Source: Enchytraeus crypticus (Eukaryota; Annelida; Clitellata; Enchytraeida; Enchytraeidae). Taken from it: 64,000 bases of DNA. This document shows, one piece after another, positions 49,696 to 61,854 of the stretch. Below the pieces are notes generated by a model. The model did no database searches and was not told where the DNA came from. It saw only the letters and a list, made by a program, of their open reading frames with translations. Position 1 is the stretch's first letter. Each line of letters begins with the position of its first letter. The DNA lies in contig CAJHZI010000478.1 in NCBI GenBank assembly GCA_905160935.1, positions 1,254,001 through 1,318,000 of the forward strand, read 5' to 3'. Both the position numbers and the translations under genes were made by a program.

Positions 49696-52600
49696 TGTAT
49701 ATACTATATATATATATATATATATATATACAGTATATATATATATATATTATTATATATTATATATATAGCATTATATATATAATACAATAATATAATA
49801 TAATACAATAATAATATAATAATAATAATAATATAATACATTAGATGTATTTTGAAAGACTGAGAATCCGAATATTTTTATTAACTGCAAGTGTTGGCAA
49901 GTAACAACTAAGAGAGAAATAAAAAATAATGCGATCATGTATCATTGAATTTTTGCTTCAAAATTATTAGACTTCTAAAATTTGAAATGTTTAGATAGAA
50001 CATTTTTTGAGATATTTGGGATATTAGACTATAAAGATGGAAAGTCATAAATCACTATATAATTGTTATTATAACAGTTACGACAAACATATATAATGAA
50101 CAAATATTTATTAATTCTATATACAGCTATATCTATGTTAAGTATATATATTCCGTAAATTCATATTAAATTAATAACTAGACAAGCAACTAAATCAATA
50201 GATATTCGGTACTTCTGAATCAGTTAATTTATGATAAAACTAAAACAAATGGATGCGTACATACATCGAACGCATAATTGACTACGTTAGCGCTACTCTG
50301 GCTCTTTGCATAGAGTGGCGCTTGTATAAATCTCCTTATTATTCTAATTATCGTTTAGAACAATTAACTCACATTAGACAGTTCGTCTTTAGCCTAAGTC
50401 TTTTTATCACTTGAATAAATCTACTTATTACTATTATAGTTTAGAACAATTAACTCACAGTAGATAGCTCGTCTTTAGCTGAACTCAATTCCTCTTCTGT
50501 ATCTCTCAACTGTTTACGTATCTCTGCCAGTTCCTCCTTGTATCGCTTGATCTCTTCCTCTCTCTCATCTATGCTTGTTTGTCTGGCCAGTAGTGTTGTT
50601 TCTAGTTCTTTACTTCTCTTCTCATAACCTGAATCCTTCTCCTTCTGTGCATGCTTCAGCTCCTGCAAGCAAAGCAGAATGTTCCAGGGCAGTAATCAAC
50701 AAATCAATCAATTATTCCATAAGTTCATTTAGAGTGCAACATTAAGTGTGCTGGTCTTTCTCCAGACGCGCAAAATCTTCAAATCAATTACTACTTATTA
50801 TTATTATGTTATTTTGTTTATTATTTTTATTTATTTATTTAATTTATTTATTTGTTTATTTTATTTATTTATAATTTATTATTTATTTAATAATGTTATC
50901 TTATTAGTTTACTGGTAACGATTCTAGTATGCTACTCTTCAGAGAGACAACGAAAGGGTTTTGGTAAACATGTACATGTTAAAATGTCTGTTTATGTTGG
51001 TATTTTATGATATTGAATTAATTGGATTCCTGCAAAAAAAACTCAACTAACAGACATCGCTTTCTGTAATTAACTATATGGCCTACACGACGCCCTGCCC
51101 AGTAAATGTTAGTCGAAGCTGAGGAAGGCATAGGGGGCCACCTCGTCCTAAGCAGAATCCTCCAAGAAAATGGTATATAAAACGGTATATAAAAAAACTT
51201 GTGTAGCAAAACACAGACATCACATTTATCTCTACATCTTCATACAATACCAACACAACTCTGATTTAGGCTAACCTAAATCAGAGAAGTTACCTGTGAA
51301 TAAATGATAAAACAACACAACTAACTTTCACTTTCTTCTGCAGCTCTTCAATTCTCTCTTCCTTTGCTCTAACAGCCTGTTTCATCTCCTCCTCATATTT
51401 CACTCTTTCCATGCGAAGATCCTCCAGTGAAGCAGACTGCTTGTCGTGTAGTCCCAGTGCCTGCAACAGATCGCTCGTCCTCGTCTGTTCCGCCTTCAGC
51501 TCTTTTTCTACATCAGAGAGAGCCTGAGAAAGAGCTGCAAGCTTCTCGTCCTTTTCTTTTATCGCAGCATCTTTCTCGACTAGTATCTGCTCGAGACGAC
51601 CCGTGGTCGAGCTCGTCTGAGCGACGTGCTCGTGAAGCCTGCAGTAAAATCATAGACAATACGATATAACGTGCTCATAAAATCATAGACAATACGATAC
51701 AGCGTGCTCGTGAAGTCTGCAGTAAAATCATAGACAATACGATATAACGTGCTCATAAAATCATAGACAATACGATATAATGTGCTCGTGAAATCATAGA
51801 CAATACGATATAAAATGCTCATAAAATCATAGACAATACGATATAACGTGCTCATGAAGGCTGGAGTAAAATCATAGACAATACGATGTAACGTGCTCAT
51901 GCAGCCTGCAGTATAATCATAGACAATACGATATAGCGTGCTCATGCAACCTGGAGTTAAATCATAGACAATACCATCATCATCATCTTCCTTTTAATCC
52001 CAGTTTAACTATGGTCGGGATACGAACAGACCTTCTCCACTCCTCTCTGTATCAAACCATATCATCAGACAATCCCCTATTTTTCTATTCGCTTTAGAAA
52101 TTTTGTAACAATCTCTGGAGCCTACGTGGTAATCAACCTAATGCCTTTCTGACGTTGGCTTGGATCTTAGTGTTTCAGTGGCCTTCTACGATACGTGCAG
52201 TCACCGGTTGGTCTATTCTTCAAACAACCCAGACACAACATGGGTAACGATTTTAAAGTTCTTTGGAGAATAATTAAGACTAAAACAGAAACCTTTGTAT
52301 CTCTTCGGTTCTCGGAGCATTTAGCATTTGATCTTGTAATTCTTGTATCTTCTGCTTGGATCTGCATTGACAAATCAATCAATCGATCAATTAATCGATC
52401 ATCGAATCCATAAGTCACTCAATAGTCAATCAATCAGATCGTCAACAATATTGCATGCAGATATAATATAAAAGTTGCATAAAGGAGAATGAAGCAAACA
52501 TCTAAAATGTTCAAATTTCAATTCCAATCTCAGAACACACACGGGCCTATCAAACTATAAACCATAATAAAGTACAAAATATAGAAATAAATTCATCAAT

Positions 52601-55600
52601 AGATTGAAGTACAATAGTACAATTTCTAAAAGAGTCGATAGAAATGTAAACTTAAACATACCAGTATGAGCGTATTACTATACAATTCTATTATACTACT
52701 ATTTTTGAAATTCTTAAATACACAATTTTATATAAACTTAATAATATAATGGAAAACTTAAAAGAACAGAACGGATTATAATTCTTTATTAAATATATGG
52801 TCATTTCCTAATATATATATTTTTCATGTATATAGCTGGATGCTAAACACAAGGCGACAAAAAAGTCTTAAAAATAGAAATTTTAATTTAAACAATTCAA
52901 ATTTAATAAAATATCTGTTAAATACATATCACAATTTCTTTAAAAATTTTAATAGTGTATCTGCATCAGATTATCATTATTAGTGTATCTGCATCAGATT
53001 CGAATGTCTCAATAGCGCAATGGTTAAGGGTGTAGATAACGTCATGAAGTTTTAAATGACAGAACCAGAGGCGAATCGAACTCTCGTGGGTTCGATTCCC
53101 AGCCGCGCTGATCTGAGAGTAAAATCTCTGACATTCACTGGACTGGCTACACGGAAAATGGACTAAATAGCCTAACGGATTTAACATGTGGTATTAAAAG
53201 TGATAGATATCAACATAGTTGATCATGTCACTATAATGTGTGTTATTATTATAATATCTGTTATTGTACATATATGTCGAGATTTGAAATATAAAAAATT
53301 AATAAATTAATAAATCATCATTATCTTACCTTGAATCCCAATTTAAATACATGTAGGGTGGAGAAATAGGATATAGAATAAATATTTCGTGCCTAAGTAC
53401 ACAATTAAACTTATTTAAATAAAGGCCTACTAAGGCAACCCTGTAGCAATTTATACAATACATACGCCTGCAGATCATCTTTATAAGTCGCCACTTCTTT
53501 CTGAAACTGTTCTTTATCTTTGTCTCGCTCTTGGATCAAGCTGTCAATAAGCGCCTGGTTGTTACTCAGCTCCTTCTGAAGTACGATGACGTCATCGGCT
53601 CCTGGCCTAGAAACAATAAAGTAGGTCAAAGGTTACCGAGTTAAGAAGAATTAATAGGGGTCAAGAAGTCTATAAAAAACCAAGCTGGTTAAATGTGTTT
53701 AGGAGAAGTATTATAGTCAATGGACCCAAATTATCTTCACGAGAATTGGATAAATTGATCAAGAGATGCAAGTAATGATTCACAGAGATGCACAATATAT
53801 TAAATAAACCACAAAAACTATTTCAGTAGTGCCAGGGAGAATTAAGTATTTGATATCGTACAGATTCTTTCATTATTTCCTATTTGAAAGGTAATAAAGA
53901 TTATTTCAAATGCAGCAATAGTAATTTCAATTAATTTACAATTTCAGATTAACAGAACCTACTAATGGCGATATTATTAGTCTAAGCGGTCTTTTAAAAC
54001 ATTAAACTGAGTTTAACATCAATTTCATCGTTCGAAGAGAACAGCTGAAGTAAGAAATTATATGTTATACATATGATAATATGTTTTATTTAAAAATTTT
54101 TAATTTTTAATTTTTTTAATTTTAGTGCTACACTCAGAAGAATCTAATAATAAGAATCTTGACTAATTAGTCCTACAATTCCACTTTAAATCAGACAGAA
54201 TGAACTAGTAACTACTATACTAACCTTTGTTCTATTTGAGCTTGCAGGGCCTGAAGCTTAGCAGACTTGTCCTGAAGTTGATCCTAAAATCAAAGTAATT
54301 CCAAGAATTACAACTCTGCAAAATATATTTAAATATTTAAATAGTAGAATCTCTGTATCAAACTATGACATCGACGAGGGATGCACTTAAAACTCTACAC
54401 TCATCTCGTAATATGAATTTGTTCCAGATTCTAACATGATATATAGGGCGTATTTTAAAGATTTAATTAGAATAAGTAAACAATATTGAATAAATCAAGA
54501 ACTAATCACTGAACCTTTAGAGTGTGTATATGATCTTCATAAGCAGCTTTCTGTCCATCCACTTCATCAGCATGAGCTCTGACTGCTGCTATGTCTGCAG
54601 CCTAAACATACGAGAAAATACAATACATTATCTCACAGTACTAATACATCTAGTCCAAATACATGAGAAAATACAATACAGCATCTCACAGCAGCAATAC
54701 ATCCAGTCCAAATACAAGAGAAAATATAATACAGCATCTCACAGTACTAATATATCCAGTCAAAATACATGAGAAAATACAATACAGCATCTCACAGCAG
54801 CAATACATCCAGTCCAAATACAAGAGAAAATATAATACAGCATCTCACAGTACTAATATATCCAGTCCAAATACATGATAAAATACAATACATCATCTCA
54901 CTGCAGCAATACATCCAGTCCAAATACAAGAGAAAATAGGCCTATAACATAGCATCTCAGAGTAGCAATACATCCAGTCCCAATACAAGAGAAAATACAA
55001 TACAGCATCTCACAGTAGCAATACTTCCAGTCCAAATACAAGAGAAAATACAATACAGCATCTCGCAGTAGCAAGACATCCAGTCCGAATACAAGGGAAA
55101 ATACAATGTAACATCTGACATTAGCAATATATCCTGACCAAATACAAGAGTAAATACAATGTAACGTCTGACATTAGCAAAATATGCGGCCCAAATAAAA
55201 AATTATATACATTGAAACTACTCAGAGCAACAATATATATATAGATTTCATCACGGATGGTTATTTCACTACAGTGCATGTTCAGAGGTTTAACTCACCA
55301 GTTGTCCAGCCTTTCTCTCGATCAGTTCTTTGTCAGACTTGAGTTCTTTGATGGTTTGCGTGGCTTGGGACAACTCCTTCTGACTCTGATACAACTCTGA
55401 TGACACTATATATTTGAAAAATATTAATTACATCTTATTACCAATATATACATAATATAACATAATATAATATAATATAATGTAATATAATATAATATTA
55501 TATCATCATCATCATCATCTTCCCTTAAATCCCAGTTTAACCAGGGTCGGGATACAAATAAACCTTCTCCAGTAATGAAGTTTATCCATTCGTTTTATGT

Positions 55601-58600
55601 TTTGTGGCAATTACTGGAGCCTAGGCGCTCACCAACCGAATGCCCTTTCTAACGTTGGTATGGATCTTAGTGCTTTAGTCGCCTTCTACGACACGTGCAG
55701 TCACCGGCTGGTCAAATTCTTCAAACGACCCGGACACAACACGAGGAATAATATAATATTACATATATTTCTAAAATTATATATATTAGCGGTACATTAT
55801 ATTATTATATAATATAACGTAACATCTAACATAACATAATATAACATAGCATTACATTACAGAACATTTCCCTGTGTTGTGTTCGGGTTGCTTGAAGAAT
55901 CGACCACCGCGTGAGTGCACGTGTCGTAGAAGACGACTGAAGCACTAAGATCCAAACCAACGTCAGAAAAGGTATTCGTTTGGTGAGCGCCTAGGCTCCA
56001 GAAATTCCTACAAAATTTTCCAAAATGAATGAAGAATATTATTAGGGATTGGCAGATGATTGTGTAAGGGACTGAGAGGAACGGAGATGGTCTATTCATA
56101 TCCCGACCCTGGTTAAACTGGGAATAAAGGGAAGAAGATGATGATGATGATAAAATTACATAATATTATAGTTTACTATATATTATAATTATACATACTC
56201 AACACAAAGCAATAGTATTATATCGGTATTAGACAGGCAAGCAGCCAGGCAATCCACGTTTATAACCAGCAATAATTTTAAAAGAACTGAAACTAAAACA
56301 ATTTATGAAATAATATATGATAGAAAATAAAATCAAGGAAAGTATCCGGCTGCATTTGCATTTACCAGTAACACAAAACAATCCATAGCAAATCAAATTT
56401 ACCACTACTGAAATATTATCTAATCTAATCTATAAGTATATCTTAATAGTAGGCCTATATATTAATCTAAACATATCTTAACAAAGAGTAGAAGCTGGAT
56501 AATCACATTATTACAAACTAAACATTTTAATCAGCTAATAGCGTTATGGCGTTGAGCTGAGTCGGTAGCTCATCGTTAAGTTGTCCCACTGGGCTCAGAA
56601 GATGTCTGGTTCATATCAAATGCTCTCCTAGTCGCTGAAAAGCTTTTGAGACAGAAAACCGACGTTAAACTTGGCTTCTATTTTTGAGACGCTGAATTAT
56701 AACGACTCAATTCAAGATACAACGCACATGCAAGTACGGAGGCATGAGTGTGTGACTTAAGTGTTAAAAGAAAAAATTAATCAACTACATTTAACATTAT
56801 CACGTAAAATAGGTCATACTTAATATTCTGCTTTCCTCAGATGCTTTCAACTGCATCATTAACATATCTAACTCAGCTTTCTCCTATAACACACAACAAC
56901 AACAATACTTCTTGAGTGGTAAGCATTTCAAACATGTAGGGTAGCACTTCAAACCAGTTGTAGGTTTTGAAAGTATCAGCTCATAAAAAGAACGTACATA
57001 AGCAAAACCCGTTATTAGAAAGGTCAACGAGTTCATCAGCAAAAAACCCATTATCAGAGGGACGGATTGGACTACAGCATGTCTGAAATTAATCAATTAA
57101 CTAAACTGGTCTAAACAGAGAATTTATTGTATCAGCAATATCGCTACAAAAACCCATTGCGTCTGACTAAGAAAGAGGTTATGGAGAGAGAGAGAGAGAG
57201 CGAGAGAGAGAGAGAGAGAGAGAGTGCGTGAGAGAGAGATAGAGAGAGAGAGATAGTTTTATAGCTTTTGATAGCTTTTTTATTTCATATCAACTCATGC
57301 ATGGATACAGCCAATATCGTGAGTGAATGTGAGTGAATCTATCCTCGGCTTCACTATCCATTCAGGAACAATAGTTCAAGGAGTATTCCTCAATATTTTA
57401 TTACTCTCTCTGCTTGGCCGAGATTGTACACACTGGTTGCTTTACTAATTACTATTTTATTATTATATGTTAGGTCATTTGCTCTTTGCTAGTTCCTTAG
57501 TGGTTATACAATAAACCTACAGGCCGATAAAATTTCTTATATTTAGATAGAGGGTTATTTAAGAAGAGTTATACATTAATTAAAGAGGGAAACGACCTCA
57601 GAAGCCATATTTTTCCCAAGCTATAAGCAACATAAGATATCGAGACGGCATAGCCTTGGTGAAGGGATTAATTATTGATCAATGGAGTGCTCTTTATGGA
57701 GCTTTTAGCATAATATAACAGCAGAGTATAATGGAGTATGAATAGGAACATGGACCTGCCATTTAGCTGAACACTAGAGAGAGATACATTAATTAACTTT
57801 TTTTTATTCTTTGAAGTCATTTAATCACTCGTCATAGAATCAATCAAAACCAATACAACTTTATGCTTAAGTAACCATATCCAGTGTTCCCTTAAATACC
57901 ATTAAATACATACACTCCGTACAAAACACAGCATTGACTATTAATATATTTGCAAAAGAACATAAAATATGAAACCAACTGAAAAGAGGACTGTAATCAA
58001 AATATAGGCCTACTTAATTAATCACAAACTGTGTTAAGAGAGAAAGAATGAAGTAAGAGAGAGGGAAATCAACAGGGTAAGAGGGACAGAAAGAAAGAGA
58101 CTGAATGAATGAAACAGCGAGAAAGAGAGAAAGAGCAAAAATATTAACAAATACAACACCAACAACAAAATATTAAGTGCTACTATCATCCACGACAACA
58201 ATGAGAACTATGAGGCTTAAACCACATCGATATGGATTAATTTTTCTATTATATCGATTTGTTCTAAAATTCAGAGTAATATTCAGAGTAATATTAAGTA
58301 AAATTTTACACACTTTTAATCGTCTACAGTTCAACAACTAAGTACAGTCAAAATAAATAAAACCAGGTTGAAGATAATAAATAACAAACTTAAACGCACT
58401 CAAAATTTGATATATAAAAATGTAAAATATCCCTACAATTTAAAAGCTTGAATCATAATAATAATAACAATACAATAATAATAATAATAACTACAATAAT
58501 TATAATTAGAATAATAATAACAATAAAAATAATAACACTAGTATTAATAATAATAATAGTAATCAATACATTTAGGTTTCCCAGAATTACACACCTGGAA

Positions 58601-61389
58601 TAACTATACCACTCTAGGTACTCAAAATTAAATTGTTATTTACAAGCTTCCCATATCTAGCTAAATATCAATCACGAATTTTAAGCTAACTTAGAGAACC
58701 ACATATCTGATAATGGAATATTTACATAAACCTTATTTATTCCATTATCAGAATAAAACTATTTGCAATTAATTGATGAAACCAGATCTAATTACATGCA
58801 AAATAATAGGAATTAAACTGTTGATTCAAATTCAAACTTATCAAAACATGTAAGGATTGGTTCTGTCGTGCCAAATACTAGACAAACCTCACGCATTTCA
58901 GACAAAACAGATCCCGAATTCGACTTAAAAATTAATCAGATTATAATAATGAATAGCAAATTGTGAAAAAGTATCGTAAAATTAGACCAGTCAAATTATT
59001 TCTGCTCGGAGAAACCATATCGTAAGAGAAGAGAACCTTTTTCAGATAAAGTTTACAATTTATTAAGCGACTTACTACAGTCGTATTTCGACTATAAAGC
59101 TCAAAAACAAACAAAAGTTAATCTGCTAAAACAGAATATAATTCACAGTAAAATAAGTCAGTTTTCATAAAATTTACGGTTGAAGCAATATTGTACACAA
59201 TAGTTGAAACACTATACTACAGATTGCAGTTAATCTCTAAATTTCATTAATCGATGGAGTGCACCATGTACCATGGACCTGTAAATTGGCAGAACATTTG
59301 AAAGAGATAAATAAACTTAAATTAACACAAATTTGATATTATAACATTTTGGGCCATAGGCGAGGGACTTGACACCAAATAGGCATTGGAACAAATTAAT
59401 TCAACAAGGAAAATTTCATTAAATTTTAGAGATTTAATTATGTTTCCAAACTAACGCATAGATTAGAGATGAAAATGACAAAAACAAATCTATTTAACTT
59501 TCAGTTTCGACACACATTAACAAATAATTTTAAATAAATTAAATGTTTCATTTCACTTACCTTAGAATAAGGAGCTCTATTATCACCCTGCTGATTTCCA
59601 TTGCTGCAATTAAAACAATGGCATAATCAGTTAACTCAGCACCTGCTATTTAGTAAACTTACTATTTTAATATAAATCCTAAATTATTGATATGCAGCAC
59701 TACCAATTTTCAATGTTGTATTCTAACCAATGAAAAATAGATCAACAATTAACTGCATGTTTCATTAGAGGAGTCCAAGAAGACCAGAGGAAGGTTACGT
59801 GGAAACACAGATAGGTCAGTGGCACATTGATGAGTAAGTGGCAGGCACATTGATGAGTAAGTGGCACATTAATGAGTCAGTGGCACATCGATGAGTCAGT
59901 GGCACAATGATGAGTCAGTGGCACATTGATGAGTCAGTGGCATATTGATGAGTAAGTGGCACATTGATGAGTAAGTGGCACATGATGGGTCAGTGTTAAA
60001 TTGATGAGTAAGTGGCACATTGATGTGTCAGTGGCACACTGATGAGTCAGTGGTACATTGATGAGTCAGTGGCACATTGATGTGTCAGTGGCACACTGAT
60101 GAGTCAGTGGTACATTGATGAGTCAGTGGCACATTGATGTGTCAGTGGCACACTGATGAGTCAGTGGTACATTGATGAGTCAGTGGCACATGATGAGTAA
60201 ATGGCGCATGATGTGTCAGTGGCACATTGGCTTAGCAATCACTCTCGCTCATATTAACATTCAGATTTTAATATAATAACTCACAAGACAAGAGTAGGCA
60301 TAAGACTGCAAAAAAAAGCTAAAGCTAAGGTTAACGTCAGTTTCCTCACTCGAAAGCGATGTCAGTGACGGGCGAGCCCAGGATTTGAAACCTGCACATA
60401 CTGATCCACGGTCGAATGTCTTACCTACTTCACCACTGGCTCCAGCCAGTGACATTAAATTTAGCAGAGTCTTTTGTCTTACTATACAGGTTTTATTAAG
60501 TTTAGTTGTATTCATTTGACTAACCTATCGCCTTCATGAGCGTTCTTATAATGCGCCTGCAGTAGCTCTGGTGTGTCGAATGGGCTCTTACATACAGGGC
60601 AGGGGAAGTGCTGCAATAGTAACATTTGAATTTTTATTCTATAGTAAAATGCATAACTTACACACAGTGTGTTAATGAATTAGCAAGAGCACAAAATGCG
60701 CCATAGAGACGAAATCATGAGTTTATATAGAATTAGAAAACTACAGTGAATGTTGCAAGAAAAACAATTATAGCATCTTCAAAAACACCCAAGAAATACT
60801 AGACACACACACATGTAAACTACTCAGTCATTAAAATACATAGCCTACGATTCAAAGAAGACTTAAAATTCTATTAAAATGTAACACGAAATAGTATTAT
60901 ATTCAACAGCACAAAAACAATATTCAGCAGTACTATTGTCAATTACTTTTATGTTTATAAAAGCAGTAATAATAACAATAATAATAACCAAATCGCATTT
61001 ACCATATTCTCAGGTTTTTTAATTTGTTAATGCTTAAAACTTTAATAAATTATATTATTATTACAATTTTGACTGTACTTATGAGAAAGAAAAGAAACCA
61101 TTAACAGGAAGTCTACAGAGGACTCGACAAAGAGAGAATTAATTCTTATATGAGATGTGCTTCGTGCAATGACCTGTATTGATTTAGAACTAGCAGTATC
61201 GGAATGTATCTGATCATAATGTTGCTCCAAGTCTTCTTGTGAATTACACTTCTTCTTACACATAGGACACAGAAATCCCTAAACAATAAATGATATAACA
61301 AATATTAAGTTTTATTTTCTATGTTTGTTGCATATTTGTGTTTTTTCTGTTCTGTGTGTGTTTTGGTTGCTGAAGTGACGAATAAATAA

Positions 61390-61433
<44 letters not shown>

Positions 61434-61775
61434 GATACAAACGTTACAGCAGCCTAGCCATCGCGCTGCTAGAAACTGGATTGCCTAGTTTTGATACTAT
61501 CCTTTCAAATCACAGAATAAATTTTAGAATGTGCTTGCTGGATAATGCTAATATGCTAGTTAAGTGTTTTGATGTTCTGAGCCTATTATAGCCTTGTATG
61601 CCTAATTCTATAAGTAATTGTTTTAGGCCTATAGCTCAATTTATGCGCAGACTATTTGCTTTTCTGGTTTTTGTTGCATTGTTCTATGTGCAAGATTCAC
61701 GTATGGGTTTTTACGCCTGAAATAAAGCAATAAATAAATAAATAATAAATAAATAAAAATAAATAAATAAAATAG

Positions 61776-61854
<79 letters not shown>

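Noticed and set aside
51580..51945. Minus-strand 121-codon frame with repeated [10 protein letters not shown]
   Set aside because: Reads the exon 12 acceptor array and then exon 12 in the wrong frame; the EEA1 frame is [10 protein letters not shown].
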